A DNA stretch of 64,000 nt from Spirobacillus cienkowskii (GCF_037081835.1 NZ_CP146516.1:1015501-1079500); one strand, 5' to 3'. Positions 1 to 9,561 are shown, numbered from the stretch's first letter. The notes: generated from the letters alone by a model not told the origin. Translations and numbers: made by a program.

Positions 1-1016
1 ACGAGAACGCTCGACTTAAAGTAGCAAATTTTTTAGGCAAACATGTTTCTCCGTCACAAGTCGTCTTTACTCGAGGTACAACAGAAAGTTTAAATATTTT
101 GGCACATGGTATTGCTGATACATATTTAAACGAAAAGTCACGCATTGTGATTCCGGCAATTGAACATCATGCAAATTTAATTCCATGGCAACAGGTTGCT
201 TTAAAACAAGATTGTGAATTGGCGTATATTTCTTTAGAAGGAAAAAAAGGGAAACAACTACAACTTAACCTTAAAAACGCTGCGCAACTCATTACTAAAA
301 ATACAAAAGTAGTCTCATTAGCGCATGTTGGCAATGTATTAGGGCAAGTCAATCCAATTGCAGAAATTATTGCTCTTGCTAAAAAAGTTGGTGCTCTGGT
401 TGTTTTGGATTGTGCACAAAGTATTGCAACCCACGATGAAGATTTGTTTGCGTTAGGCGCCGATGCGGTGGTGTTTAGTTCGCATAAAATTTATGGACCA
501 ACTGGTATTGGTGTTTTGGCAATGAGTCCAGAGCTAATGGAGAGTCTTCCGCCGTTTCAATATGGTGGTGGGATGATTTCTTCGGTGACATTAGAAGGGA
601 GTCAGTGGACAACAGGGCCTGCAAAATTTGAGGCAGGAACGCCTCCAATCCTTGAAGCTTGTGGTTTGGCTGCTGCAATAGAATGGTTGAATGCTGCCAA
701 TCGTAAGCAAATTTTTGAGCACACGCGTCAACTGGCAACGCTTTTTTTAGAAAAAATAAAACAAATACCTGATATTGAAGTTTTTTCCCCAGAAACAGGC
801 AACGAAGCGATTGTGTCATTTCGCCATGCAAAAATTCATGCTCATGATTTCGCGACAATTCTTGATGCGAGCAACATTGCAATGCGAGCAGGATTGCATT
901 GTGCTTGGCCCCTTATTCATGAATTAGGAGGTGATGCCCTAATAAGATGTAGTTTTGGCGCCTATTCAGACGCTGATGATGTCAATATTGCATATAAAGC
1001 CATAAAAAATATTTAA
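1..1016 (+). CDS. sufS: Cysteine desulfurase SufS (5' end missing)
   Basis: PLP-dependent desulfurase that takes sulfur from cysteine for Fe-S cluster assembly. The reading frame is open from base 3, so the gene enters from the left edge; 337 codons remain of a family length near 405. The internal TTG at 99 is not a start, because residues upstream of it already match the family (FTRGTTES). The PLP lysine lies in SSHKIYGPTG and the catalytic cysteine in RAGLHCAWP. It heads the suf run with sufU 142 bases downstream. Identification is secure; the N-terminal part is outside the window. Confidence 0.95.
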   Translation, partial: ENARLKVANFLGKHVSPSQVVFTRGTTESLNILAHGIADTYLNEKSRIVIPAIEHHANLIPWQQVALKQDCELAYISLEGKKGKQLQLNLKNAAQLITKNTKVVSLAHVGNVLGQVNPIAEIIALAKKVGALVVLDCAQSIATHDEDLFALGADAVVFSSHKIYGPTGIGVLAMSPELMESLPPFQYGGGMISSVTLEGSQWTTGPAKFEAGTPPILEACGLAAAIEWLNAANRKQIFEHTRQLATLFLEKIKQIPDIEVFSPETGNEAIVSFRHAKIHAHDFATILDASNIAMRAGLHCAWPLIHELGGDALIRCSFGAYSDADDVNIAYKAIKNI

Positions 1017-1108
1017 AATTAATAATAATAATATCATATTTTTTTATATCTTGTTATTCTAACGTCCTAAATGTCGAAAATTCGATTTTGTGGTGATAGC
1101 TTTTTTAT

Positions 1109-1126
1109 GTGGCTATGCCACAGGAG
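1109..1126 (+). promoter_or_regulatory. Small hairpin and Shine-Dalgarno-like site before sufU
   Basis: GTGGC-TAT-GCCAC (1109-1121) forms a short hairpin directly followed by AGGAG (1122-1126). A 14-codon frame begins at ATG 1130, only three bases after AGGAG, and overlaps the sufU start in another frame. This could couple or gate sufU translation, or be chance. The sufU start itself has its own GGAG at 1146-1149. Confidence 0.3.
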
Positions 1127-1158
1127 TACATGTGTCTTGAGTTGTGGAGTTTTTTGTT

Positions 1159-1728
1159 ATGGAAGAAAATTTGAAAGCCTCTCAATCAATTGAATTAAGC
1201 TCATTGTATCAAGAGGTTATAGTAGATCATGCAAAGCGACCTCGCTTTAAATCTAAAAATTCTTCATGCCGTTTCTGTTTAGAGGGAAAAAATCCAATTT
1301 GCGGAGATAATATTACGTTATTTTGCCAAGTCGAAATGCAAAATTCGTGTCCATTGCTTTCTATTCAGTTTGACGGAAATGGCTGTTCTATCAGTCAGGC
1401 CAGTGCAAGCATAATGTGTGAAATATTGCAAAAAGTTACGTTAGATAAAGCGCAAAAAACAATTCATCACGCAGAAGAAATTTACACAGGAAAATTAAAA
1501 GTTAATCCACAAGATTTAGAAGATGATATTGAAGCATTAAATGGAGTGAGTAAATTTCCTGTTCGAGTAAAGTGCGCTGCACTTCCTTGGAAAACATTAG
1601 ATTTATTGCTTACAGATAACTTTGATGTTGATGGAATGCCAAAGTCTGGCTGTGACAAATTAGAAAATTGCGTTAAATCAACAAATAGCCAGCGTAAATT
1701 AAAAATTGTAACAACTGAAGAAAAATAA
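1159..1728 (+). CDS. sufU: SufU-type Fe-S scaffold / sulfurtransferase
   Basis: U-shaped scaffold-fold protein that in the SufU family accepts sulfur from SufS. The ligand set is visible: C48 and D50 in NPICGD, C76 in NGCSIS, and C139 in VKCAALPW, the SufU pattern. The ATG at 1159 is preferred over the in-frame GTG at 1144 because GGAG at 1146-1149 sits 9 bases before it. The protein is 189 aa with a roughly 35-residue C-terminal tail beyond the usual fold, containing two more cysteines. It lies between sufS and sufC, and no sufE is seen nearby. Confidence 0.9.
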   Translation: MEENLKASQSIELSSLYQEVIVDHAKRPRFKSKNSSCRFCLEGKNPICGDNITLFCQVEMQNSCPLLSIQFDGNGCSISQASASIMCEILQKVTLDKAQKTIHHAEEIYTGKLKVNPQDLEDDIEALNGVSKFPVRVKCAALPWKTLDLLLTDNFDVDGMPKSGCDKLENCVKSTNSQRKLKIVTTEEK

Positions 1729-1760
1729 TTTTTGTTTTTGAGTTTAGAGGAAGGTTGTAA

Positions 1761-2510
1761 ATGTTATCAATAAGAAACCTAAAAGCGTCTGTAGCCAGTA
1801 AAGAAATTCTAAAAGGAGTAAACTTAGAAATTCCTAAAGGTGAAGTGCATGTGATAATGGGGCCAAATGGTGTTGGAAAATCAACCTTATCACATGTCTT
1901 AATGGGTTCAAAAAATTATGATATTACTGAAGGCGCTGTTTTTTTGAATGGCGAAGATATTACCCAGCTCGATACCGCAGAGCGAGCGAGACGTGGGTTG
2001 TTTTTGGCTTTTCAGTACCCAGTTTCTGTGCCAGGATTAAAAATTTCAGAATATTTAAGAAATCTTTATAATATTAGTCACGAAAAGCAGGTAAGTGTTT
2101 CTGAATTTAGAAAAATCATTAAAGAAAAACTTGAGTTATTGAGTATTGATCGTATGGCTTTGCAACGATATTTGAATGAAGGCTTTTCTGGTGGCGAAAT
2201 GAAAAAGTTTGAAATGTTGCAATTAATGCTTGTTGAACCCAAAATTGCAATTTTAGATGAAATTGATTCTGGAGTCGATGTGGATGCGCAAAAAATTGTT
2301 GCAAAAGCAATTAATTATATTGCAAAAACATACAATACAAGCTTTTTAATTGTGACGCATTATCAAAGATTATTAAACTTTGTCGAACCCCATAAAGTGC
2401 ATGTTGTGCTAGATGGAAAAATTAATCTTTCTGGTGACATGGAATTAGTTCATAAGTTAGAGCGCAGTGGGTACGATGCAATAAGACAAGGTTACGAAAC
2501 AAAAGTATAA
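1761..2510 (+). CDS. sufC: Fe-S assembly ATPase SufC
   Basis: ABC-type ATPase of the SufBCD scaffold complex, cytoplasmic. Walker A is GPNGVGKS at residues 34-41, the signature is GFSGGE near residue 143, and Walker B is AILDEIDSG, with D in place of the more general ABC residues as usual for SufC. The length of 249 aa is normal. It starts 32 bases after sufU and sits 28 bases before sufB, so the genes are very likely cotranscribed. Confidence 0.96.
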   Translation: MLSIRNLKASVASKEILKGVNLEIPKGEVHVIMGPNGVGKSTLSHVLMGSKNYDITEGAVFLNGEDITQLDTAERARRGLFLAFQYPVSVPGLKISEYLRNLYNISHEKQVSVSEFRKIIKEKLELLSIDRMALQRYLNEGFSGGEMKKFEMLQLMLVEPKIAILDEIDSGVDVDAQKIVAKAINYIAKTYNTSFLIVTHYQRLLNFVEPHKVHVVLDGKINLSGDMELVHKLERSGYDAIRQGYETKV

Positions 2511-2538
2511 ATATAATATCAAATTTAAGGTTTTTCTT

Positions 2539-3987
2539 ATGAAAAATAATAAAAAAGATGAAATTGAAAACTTTGATGCTTCTCAAGTTGGCATGTTAGA
2601 TGAATACAAATATGGCTTTCATGTTAAAGAAAATTATATCTTTAAAGGAGCAAAATCATCAGCAGGTTTGACAAAAGAAATTGTCACAGAAATTTCTCAA
2701 TTTAAACGTGAGCCGCAGTGGATGCTAGATATTAGACTTAATGCGTTAGAAATTTTTAATCAAAAGCCAATGCCAACCTGGGGTGATACAAATTCTTTAA
2801 ATGAAATTGATTTTACAAATATCCATTACTTTGTTCGTCCTACAGAACGTGTGGGCACAAGTTGGGATGAAGTTCCTTCAGAAATTAAAGACACCTTTGA
2901 GCGTTTAGGAATACCTGAGGCGGAGCGAAAATTTTTGGCAGGTGTTTCGGCACAATTTGAATCTGAAGTTGTGTACCATAGTATGCAAAAAAGTCTCGAA
3001 GAAAAGGGTGTGCTTTTTTTTGATATGGACACGGGCTTGCGTGAACATTCAGAAATTGTAAAAAAATATTTTGCCACAGTCATTCCTGCACACGATAATA
3101 AATTTGCTGCATTAAATACCGCTGTATGGAGTGGTGGTAGTTTTATTTATGTGCCAAAAGGTGTGCATGTTGAAATTCCTCTGCAAGCATATTTTAGAAT
3201 TAACACAGAAAATATGGGGCAATTTGAAAGAACATTAATTATTGCTGACGAAGGTTCTTCTGTTCATTACATCGAAGGGTGCACGGCTCCTGTTTATCGC
3301 TCTGATTCTTTGCATTCTGCAGTGGTCGAATTGATTGCAATGAAAAATGCAAAAATTAGGTATACAACAATACAAAATTGGTCAAAAAATATTTTTAATT
3401 TAGTGACTAAAAGAGCCTATGCATACGACAATGCGTTGGTTGAGTGGGTTGATGGAAACATTGGCTCAAAACTAACGATGAAGTACCCTGCTGTGTATTT
3501 AATGGGACCAGGTGCTCGTGGAGAAATTTTATCTGTAGCGTTTGCAGGGAAACATATGCATCAAGATGCAGGAGCTAAAATCATTCACGCAGCACCTAAT
3601 ACATCAAGCGTTATTACCTCAAAATCGATTTCAAAAGATGGCGGGCATACAACCTATCGTGGTTTAGTCAAAATCCCTAAGGGAATGAAGGGATGCAAAA
3701 GTAAGGTGCAATGTGATGCATTGCTGATGGATGATAATTCTGCTTCTGTAACTTATCCAACAATGGAAATTGAAGAACAAGAAGGAACAGAGGTTGGTCA
3801 CGAAGCAAGTGTGAGCCGCGTGAGTGATGAGCAAATTTATTATCTAACAAGTCGTGGTTTTTCTGAACGCCAAGCCACTTTAATGGTTGTCAATGGCTTT
3901 ATTGAAGAGTTTGTTAAAGAATTGCCTATGGAATATGCAGTAGAATTAAATCGTTTGATTGAAATTGAATTTGAAGGGGTGGGTTAA
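2539..3987 (+). CDS. sufB: Fe-S assembly scaffold SufB
   Basis: Core of the SufBC2D scaffold on which clusters are built. The 482-aa length fits the family. Recognisable stretches include the N-terminal [10 protein letters not shown]-type segment, [19 protein letters not shown] (beta-helix) and the C-terminal [13 protein letters not shown]. It is followed after four bases by sufD. The order S-U-C-B-D differs from the C-D-S-U-B order of Firmicutes. Confidence 0.96.
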   Translation: MKNNKKDEIENFDASQVGMLDEYKYGFHVKENYIFKGAKSSAGLTKEIVTEISQFKREPQWMLDIRLNALEIFNQKPMPTWGDTNSLNEIDFTNIHYFVRPTERVGTSWDEVPSEIKDTFERLGIPEAERKFLAGVSAQFESEVVYHSMQKSLEEKGVLFFDMDTGLREHSEIVKKYFATVIPAHDNKFAALNTAVWSGGSFIYVPKGVHVEIPLQAYFRINTENMGQFERTLIIADEGSSVHYIEGCTAPVYRSDSLHSAVVELIAMKNAKIRYTTIQNWSKNIFNLVTKRAYAYDNALVEWVDGNIGSKLTMKYPAVYLMGPGARGEILSVAFAGKHMHQDAGAKIIHAAPNTSSVITSKSISKDGGHTTYRGLVKIPKGMKGCKSKVQCDALLMDDNSASVTYPTMEIEEQEGTEVGHEASVSRVSDEQIYYLTSRGFSERQATLMVVNGFIEEFVKELPMEYAVELNRLIEIEFEGVG

Positions 3988-3991
3988 TATT

Positions 3992-5275
3992 ATGTCTTTC
4001 GATCCGCTTAACGCACCAAAGCTTGCAATGTGTCCACAATATCCCGAAGAAAGTTGGCGCAAAACAAATCCTGAAAGTTTCTTTTTGCCTGAATCTGAGG
4101 TGTTAAATTTTCAGGGTGGCTCTATTTTAGACACTTGCGACAAAAAATTTTTTCCATGGAAAGTTTCTTACCGAGCATTTGATGAGCAATTTTCTCAATT
4201 ACAAAAGCTTGATGTGTTATTAGGAAATAATGGAAAACAGTCTTTATTTAAAGAACTGCATCGTATTATTTTTGTAGAAATAAATCATGGTTCTGTTGAA
4301 GCCTATACTGCAAAACAACTGAAATCTTTTGTTGAAATTTCTTCGAGCCCCTATGACGTTGAATCTGTCGCCCCAAGAAGTGATATTGGTTTTGCTTTAG
4401 GCAGTCGCTTAAAATTAAGCTCTCCTCATGAAATTAAAATTAGAGTTGAGTCTGTAAATCAAGAAATTCCGTTATTAATTATTGCAAACAATTTATCGCC
4501 CTCGTTTAATCAATCTTATACCGCTTTAAAGTGTGTGATTGCAGAAGCAAGTACTGTTGATTTTGCATTATTTGATGGTGCTGCGGGATTTGCTTATTTG
4601 CGACACACCTTAGAACTCGAGAGCCATGCGACTTTAAAACAGCTTTGGTATCACAATTCAGATCTTAACGTAAAAAATGCAACAGTTCTCCTAGAGCGAA
4701 TTGTAAAACTTAGTGACCAGGCAAAATTTTACGATTGCCAACTTTTTATTCCGCAGGGGCAGTGTCGGGTGACTTCAAACATTTTAGTTGAAGGAGCGCA
4801 TGTTGAAGTGAAGTCTGCCGCAACAGTGATTGCTTTAAATGGAAAGTTTGATTACGAACCCATTCAGCATCACAAAAAGCCGCACACCAGTTCTCAATTG
4901 AATTTAAAAATGATTCTTGCAGGGAGAAGTCGTTCTGTTTTTCAAGGATTGGTTGTTATCGATAAAAGTGCACCTAAAACAACGGCATTACAACTGAATA
5001 AAAATCTTTTGTTGAGTAAGAATGCACGAGTTGATGCGTCTCCACGTCTTGAAATTTTACCGAATGATGTTGTGTGCAAGCATGGTAGTGCAACCGGAGA
5101 AATTGATAAAAAGCAGTTGTATTATTTAGCGACTCGTGGTTTTTCTCAACGCGAAGCGCAACAGATGATTGTTAAAAGCTTTGCATTAGAAGCTTTATTG
5201 CATTTAGAAGAAGAGCATGTATTTTCTTCTTTGGCAGAATGCATGGTTGATATTCATCTTTCTAAATTAAATTAA
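3992..5275 (+). CDS. sufD: Fe-S assembly protein SufD
   Basis: Partner of SufB in the scaffold complex. The C-terminal half carries the SufB/SufD beta-helix pattern and ends in YYLATRGFSQREAQQMI, a clear SufD hallmark. I chose ATG 3992, which has a GAAGGGGTGGG Shine-Dalgarno region before it. An in-frame TTG at 3959 would overlap sufB by 29 bases without a reason. The N-terminal half is divergent, as is common in SufD. Length is 427 aa. Confidence 0.93.
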   Translation: MSFDPLNAPKLAMCPQYPEESWRKTNPESFFLPESEVLNFQGGSILDTCDKKFFPWKVSYRAFDEQFSQLQKLDVLLGNNGKQSLFKELHRIIFVEINHGSVEAYTAKQLKSFVEISSSPYDVESVAPRSDIGFALGSRLKLSSPHEIKIRVESVNQEIPLLIIANNLSPSFNQSYTALKCVIAEASTVDFALFDGAAGFAYLRHTLELESHATLKQLWYHNSDLNVKNATVLLERIVKLSDQAKFYDCQLFIPQGQCRVTSNILVEGAHVEVKSAATVIALNGKFDYEPIQHHKKPHTSSQLNLKMILAGRSRSVFQGLVVIDKSAPKTTALQLNKNLLLSKNARVDASPRLEILPNDVVCKHGSATGEIDKKQLYYLATRGFSQREAQQMIVKSFALEALLHLEEEHVFSSLAECMVDIHLSKLN

Positions 5276-5292
5276 AAAAAGTAGTTTTTGTT

Positions 5293-5628
5293 ATGTCTTT
5301 TTTTAGAGTTTGTGAACTTAGTGAATTGCCTTTTGAAAAACCAACTCAATTTTTGGTAGATGGCTTAGAAATTTTATTGGTAAAATCCTTGCACTTTGAT
5401 AAAGTTTGGGCGTTCGATAACAATTGTAATCATGCTGACAAGCCTCTTGAAAAAGGCAAATGGAATGCAGAGGCAGCAGAAATAACATGCCCCTTTCATA
5501 AGGCAGTTTTTTCTATTGTTGAGAGGGGTGCTGTAAAAGCCCCTCCAGCATGTGTTCCATTAAACGTATATTCTGTAGAAATACGGGTAGAGCAAGATGC
5601 AAGTGTCATCTATGTTTCGCTCGATTAG
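5293..5628 (+). CDS. Rieske-type [2Fe-2S] protein in the suf operon
   Basis: Small (111 aa) soluble Rieske ferredoxin. The cluster ligands are visible as C45-x-H47 and C66-x2-H69 (CNHADK and CPFHKAVF). The fold resembles the NirD/ferredoxin-component Rieske group. It starts 17 bases after sufD. Rieske genes recur next to suf genes in several phyla, where an electron-transfer role in cluster assembly is suspected but not settled. It has no membrane anchor and no partner oxygenase here. Confidence 0.88.
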   Translation: MSFFRVCELSELPFEKPTQFLVDGLEILLVKSLHFDKVWAFDNNCNHADKPLEKGKWNAEAAEITCPFHKAVFSIVERGAVKAPPACVPLNVYSVEIRVEQDASVIYVSLD

Positions 5629-5657
5629 TTTTAAGCTGTTTGTTTAAGAGGTTTTTT

Positions 5658-6155
5658 ATGCCAAGTTTTGATATAGTTTCTGAAGTGAGCGTTCAAGAAG
5701 TTGATAATGCAGTCAATCAAGCGCAAAAGGAATTGGCATCACGTTATGATTTTAAGGGTAAAAAGTACGAGCTTAGTTTAGACAAACAAAAATTTGAAAT
5801 GAAACTTACCGCTGATTCTGAATCTCATGTGATGGCAATGGCAGATATTATAAATTCTAAATTATTAAAAAGAGGCATAGATTTAGTTTCTTTAGATGTC
5901 GATAAAATTAAACCCGTTGGCGGTATGCTATTGAGTCAATCAATTCGAATCAAACAGGGTATAGAAAAAGAAATTGCCAAGAAGATTACTAAAGCTATTA
6001 AAGACTCTAAATTAAAAGTCGATGCGCAAATTCAAGATAAGCAAATACGAGTGACTGGAAAAAAGATAGATGACTTGCAAAGTGTTATTGCGCTCTTAAA
6101 AGAAAAGCAGCAAGAGCTAAAAATTCCGATGCAATTTATAAATATGAAGAGTTAA
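5658..6155 (+). CDS. yajQ: YajQ family nucleotide-binding protein
   Basis: 165-aa YajQ (UPF0234) protein. The family is known to bind nucleotides, with cyclic-di-GMP binding reported for some members. MPSFDIVSEV at the N-terminus, the central ASRYDFKG and the DLQSVIALLK C-terminal element are typical. The start ATG 5658 has AAGAGG 7 bases upstream; the longer in-frame extension runs inside the Rieske gene. It is 29 bases downstream of that gene and probably the last gene of the run. Confidence 0.92.
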   Translation: MPSFDIVSEVSVQEVDNAVNQAQKELASRYDFKGKKYELSLDKQKFEMKLTADSESHVMAMADIINSKLLKRGIDLVSLDVDKIKPVGGMLLSQSIRIKQGIEKEIAKKITKAIKDSKLKVDAQIQDKQIRVTGKKIDDLQSVIALLKEKQQELKIPMQFINMKS

Positions 6156-6520
6156 ATTTTAGTATTGTATTAAAATCCACCTTTCTTTTTCTAACTAAAC
6201 GTAAATCAATTTTTTATAATAAAATATACTTGTTTTTTTAATCGTATTTAAATTTTATATGCATTAAAATAAGATATTAAACTGTATTGCTTATATAATC
6301 TCTTTATTTTCTGTTAATTAATATAATAATTATTATAGTATAACTATACAACAAAAGTAACAATGAGTTATAAAATATACTAATACATTGTTGACTTATA
6401 TCTTGTTATATTTTAAAGAGTATTCGTCAAGAATTTTTGTTTTTTATGGTTTAGTTATGATTTAATTAATGGGGAGGGGGTGGTGTGATATTTTAATATT
6501 TATTTTTAACGGAGAAATTT
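6156..6520. other. AT-rich gap before the tandem secreted family
   Basis: 365 bases without a credible gene. A TTGACT hexamer at 6391-6396 could be a -35 element, but no convincing -10 lies 16-18 bases on. A similar TTGACTAT occurs at 8402 before the third paralogue, so it may be a shared control element. Only the Shine-Dalgarno GGAG at 6511-6514 is clear. I see no strong terminator after yajQ. Confidence 0.4.
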
Positions 6521-7168
6521 ATGAAATTTAATACGATATGTATAATTTCTTTAACAATGATATCTGCTTTTATTAGCTTCAATCTCTATGCATTTCTTTA
6601 TGGTGCAAAGGTTACAATTCATAACAAAACAGATGATGATTTATTTTTATGTCTTGTAAGTGTAGAGAATAATATAAATATGGATCAATCTCTTATATTA
6701 GATAATCCTAGAAAAATAGAACAGTCTCCTAGAAAAAGAGAACAGTCTGGTAGAATTCATTTAAAAGCAAACTCAACGACTATAGTTTATTTAGATAATT
6801 TTTATGGTACTGGTAAAGTTAATTATTTTGATCGAAGAAATTCAATTACATATTACTCATTGGTGAGGGACATTGGTATCGAGCCTGTAATTCGTCCAGG
6901 GAGAACTCATCCTTTCAAGCCAATGGCAGTAATTACTAGTGGTAAAATTAACATAAAAGCTATTCCTACTACTGAGACGACATTTGATTATTTAATGTGC
7001 GCACATTTTAATGATGAAAATCCACAGTTATTTTATCAATATAAAGAAACTTCTCACTATAGAGTTAAAGCAACACCAGATTATGGTCATTGTAAACTTG
7101 ATCATGTTTTCGGTAATTTTAGTGAGTTGACATTAACTATGTATAGTGATGAATCCTCAATAAAATAA
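6521..7168 (+). CDS. Secreted protein, tandem family member A
   Basis: I do not recognise the family. Residues 1-24 form a Sec signal peptide ending in SFNLYA. The mature protein opens with FLYGAKVTIHNKT and ends with RVKATPDYGH...LTLTMYS. Both motifs recur in the next two genes, so the three are paralogues. The start has GGAG 6 bases upstream. A 21-base tandem duplication (6707-6748) gives two copies of a PRKxEQS heptad. Mature length is about 190 aa, probably a beta-rich periplasmic or exported domain. Function is unknown. Confidence 0.8.
   Translation: MKFNTICIISLTMISAFISFNLYAFLYGAKVTIHNKTDDDLFLCLVSVENNINMDQSLILDNPRKIEQSPRKREQSGRIHLKANSTTIVYLDNFYGTGKVNYFDRRNSITYYSLVRDIGIEPVIRPGRTHPFKPMAVITSGKINIKAIPTTETTFDYLMCAHFNDENPQLFYQYKETSHYRVKATPDYGHCKLDHVFGNFSELTLTMYSDESSIK
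6707..6748 (+). repeat. 21-base tandem duplication inside family member A
   Basis: Two adjacent 21-base units (6707-6727, 6728-6748) differ at one base. They encode PRKIEQS and PRKREQS in frame. The unit is absent from the two paralogues, so it is a recent local duplication. Confidence 0.85.
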
Positions 7169-7229
7169 TTAATTATTCAAAAATAGTGAATTTGATATTT
7201 TAAGTATTTTTTATTTAATGGAGTATTTT

Positions 7230-8108
7230 ATGAATTTAAATATTATGTGTATTTTTCTTTTAATAATATCTACTTTTTTTAGTTTCAATGCCTTTGCGCA
7301 TCTTTATGGTGCAAAAGTGACTATTAATAACGATACAGAGGATGATTTAGAAGTAGTTTTTTTTCCTGCAGCATTGAGAGGTGCAAAATTTAATTTTATT
7401 CATGAAGATCCTTCTGGTAATAAATCTATAAATTTAATAACAACAATTGCCAGGGTAAGAGTTCCTTTAAAACCAAATTCAAAGAAAATAGTTTATGTAG
7501 ATAATGTATCTAGTCACGAAAAAATTACTATTCGTTACGCAATTTACAGTAAAAAGTTATTAGTTCCTAAAGAACCATCACCAATTGTTAAAGATATGTC
7601 TGTTTATAAAAGTCTGGAAGATTATTATGAAAAGCAAGTTCATCATTATCCACCTTCAACTCCTCCAGAACAAATAATAGATGATTTTAATGTGTTTTAT
7701 TCTTTTAGCCAAGTAAAGAAGCATTTAGAGAATCAGGATTTTCTAGAAATTACTGATAGTAATTATAGTGTTGATAGTCGTGGCAGTACTAGTAGTGCTG
7801 ATACTCCTAGTAATTCTGGTAATTTCTTTTATATAAAAGGTAGCAAAGTGATTGATGATATAGGTCAAGAACATGCTTATATGTATGCATATTTTGATAA
7901 AAGATTTCCACGTCTTAACTATTTTAAACATACCTCAGAAAAAATGCCTTTGTACTATAGAGTGGAAGCAACGCCTGATTTATATTCTGCTAATTTTGAT
8001 ACTGCCGTGGGAGATTTCGCTGATTTGACATTAACTGTAAGATATGTTTGTGGTTTAAAGCTACATCAGATTTATGAAGGGATGAAAATCCCTCAATTTT
8101 GTTATTAA
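7230..8108 (+). CDS. Secreted protein, tandem family member B
   Basis: Longest of the three paralogues (292 aa). The signal peptide is MNLNIMCIF...FNAFA, followed by HLYGAKVTINNDT and, near the end, RVEATPDLYS with ADLTLTV. ATG 7230 is chosen over ATG 7218 because GGAG at 7220-7223 is 6 bases before it and the sibling genes start at the matching residue. A middle insertion includes a Ser/Thr/Gly-rich run (about residues 178-196). The tail after the shared C-terminal motif is longer than in A and C and has two cysteines. Function is unknown. Confidence 0.78.
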   Translation: MNLNIMCIFLLIISTFFSFNAFAHLYGAKVTINNDTEDDLEVVFFPAALRGAKFNFIHEDPSGNKSINLITTIARVRVPLKPNSKKIVYVDNVSSHEKITIRYAIYSKKLLVPKEPSPIVKDMSVYKSLEDYYEKQVHHYPPSTPPEQIIDDFNVFYSFSQVKKHLENQDFLEITDSNYSVDSRGSTSSADTPSNSGNFFYIKGSKVIDDIGQEHAYMYAYFDKRFPRLNYFKHTSEKMPLYYRVEATPDLYSANFDTAVGDFADLTLTVRYVCGLKLHQIYEGMKIPQFCY

Positions 8109-8475
8109 ACCATTCTTGCAAAAGTAAAATTCACTAATAAATAAACTAAACATTTCAATATAATTACTCTATAATTATTAAGCCTATACCATTAAATAAA
8201 TAGCAAAAAATTAAAAAAATTTTTGCTATTTATGATTTTTTTGGTAATTAATTAATTTAATTTTAATAAATCATCATATATTACAAGCAATAGTTATCTA
8301 TAAAAATGTAAAAAATAATTATTGACTCGCATAGTAACTTATTTTATTAGAAATTTTGTTAAAAAAGTGTTTATTTTTATCAAATAGTCACGATTTAATT
8401 ATTGACTATGTTATAAATAAAATTAGTTTTTTAACGTTTTTTTGTTGTAAATGTTGATTTTCTAGGAGAAATGTT
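8109..8475. other. Gap with a terminator hairpin between family members B and C
   Basis: 367 AT-rich bases. It contains the hairpin listed separately (8196-8233), followed by a T-rich run, so members A and B probably end there and C has its own promoter. TTGACT at 8402-8407 is a possible -35 element; the -10 is unclear. No gene is seen. Confidence 0.4.
8196..8233 (+). terminator. Rho-independent terminator-like hairpin after member B
   Basis: ATAAATAGCAAAAA (8196-8209) pairs with TTTTTGCTATTTAT (8220-8233), a 14-bp stem with a 10-base loop. GATTTTTTT follows. The stem is AT-rich but perfect and flanked by A and T runs, so it could work in both directions. Confidence 0.6.
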
Positions 8476-9015
8476 ATGAAGTTAAAGTTTTTATCTTTGG
8501 CTATTTTTACAATGATGTCTTTTTTTAGTTTCAATGCGTTTGCATATCTTTACGGTGCAAAAGTTACAATTAAGAATTATACTAATAATAACTTATTGTT
8601 ATCTTTTTCTGGGGACAATAATATTAGTAATACCCCTTTTATTTCTAACGATGGAAAAAAGCCAGATGATATGAGTTTATTTTCTATTGAGCCAAATGGA
8701 ACCTCAACAATTTACATAGATAATTATGACTGGACTGGTTGGCTTTATCAAACTAAAGTAACAAAATTTGGGATTTTTAAAGAACTTATTCATGCGCAAC
8801 CTGCTTTACTCTCTGAAGGTTCAATTTCTATTGTAACTGGTGCAACCCTTTGGAATATGAGCGCATATTTTAATGGTGAGCATCCTAAGGTATTTATTTC
8901 CGACTATAATGTAGAAGCAACTCCTGACTACCAACACTCCAAATTTGATAAGGCAGGCAATTTGGCAGATTTGTCATTAAATATATATTTGGCAGAAAAA
9001 TCTTCTAATGATTAA
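8476..9015 (+). CDS. Secreted protein, tandem family member C
   Basis: Shortest paralogue (179 aa). The signal peptide ends FFSFNAFA, almost identical to member B. It continues YLYGAKVTIKNYT and ends with NVEATPDYQH...LADLSLNIYL. GGAG lies 9 bases before the ATG. It is separated from members A/B by a hairpin, so it is likely a separate transcript. Conserved ends with a variable middle suggest one compact domain with changing loops. Function is unknown. Confidence 0.78.
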   Translation: MKLKFLSLAIFTMMSFFSFNAFAYLYGAKVTIKNYTNNNLLLSFSGDNNISNTPFISNDGKKPDDMSLFSIEPNGTSTIYIDNYDWTGWLYQTKVTKFGIFKELIHAQPALLSEGSISIVTGATLWNMSAYFNGEHPKVFISDYNVEATPDYQHSKFDKAGNLADLSLNIYLAEKSSND

Positions 9016-9127
9016 TAATTCTATTCTAAATCATTTTCTTTAATCTGAGTTTCTTTTTTTGAAATAATGTATTAAACTTTTTTAAGGCGCAGTTACTTTA
9101 TTTATAAACTCAGAAAGAACACAGGTT

Positions 9128-9316
9128 ATGAAAGTTAATATACATCCAGTGGAAAGAGTTATTAGAGTTGTTGTTGGATTGGTAGTCTTTTCCTTGGCTT
9201 TTTGGGGGCCTGCCAGTTATTGGTTTTTATTAGGTTTAATACCTGTGTTAACAGGATTAATTGGTTGGTGTCCTCCTTATCAATTGTTTGGAATAAGTAC
9301 CTGTAAAAAAAGTTAA
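9128..9316 (+). CDS. DUF2892 / YgaP-like two-helix membrane protein
   Basis: 62-aa inner-membrane protein. The pattern NIHPVERVIRVVVGL, two hydrophobic helices and the CPPYQLFGISTC end match the DUF2892 family, which also forms the membrane part of the rhodanese YgaP. The two cysteines at the end are typical. No rhodanese domain is fused or adjacent. Its role is not established. Confidence 0.85.
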   Translation: MKVNIHPVERVIRVVVGLVVFSLAFWGPASYWFLLGLIPVLTGLIGWCPPYQLFGISTCKKS

Positions 9317-9325
9317 ATTATATTT

Positions 9326-9372
9326 TGCACACAATTTTAAATATTATTATTTAATTTTTAAAATTGTTTGCA
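9326..9372 (+). terminator. Inverted repeat after the DUF2892 gene
   Basis: The arms 9326-9341 and 9357-9372 are 16 bases each and pair with a single mismatch around a 15-base loop. The arms are AT-rich with GC ends (TGCA/TGCA). The position between convergent genes fits a two-way transcription stop, though no long T run follows. Confidence 0.45.
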
Positions 9373-9561
9373 AAACTTTAAAAAAAATTACTTTTTAATT
9401 TTTATTTTATAATATAAGTGAACTCCGATAAGAAGCTTTAACGATTTAAATTTTTTTTAGATATTTCTACTATAAATATTTGACTTTTAGATAAATTAAT
9501 AATATCAACCTAATCTAGTGAACTTTGCTATGGTAAAAAATAAATATTTTAAATAAAGTAA

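Noticed and set aside
475-882. 135-codon frame on the minus strand opposite sufS
   Set aside because: Lies fully in a gene with strong family identity and has low-complexity, Leu/His-rich sequence typical of a shadow.
6391-6412. TTGACT as -35 with TATATT as -10
   Set aside because: The spacer is only 10 bases, far from the normal 16-18.
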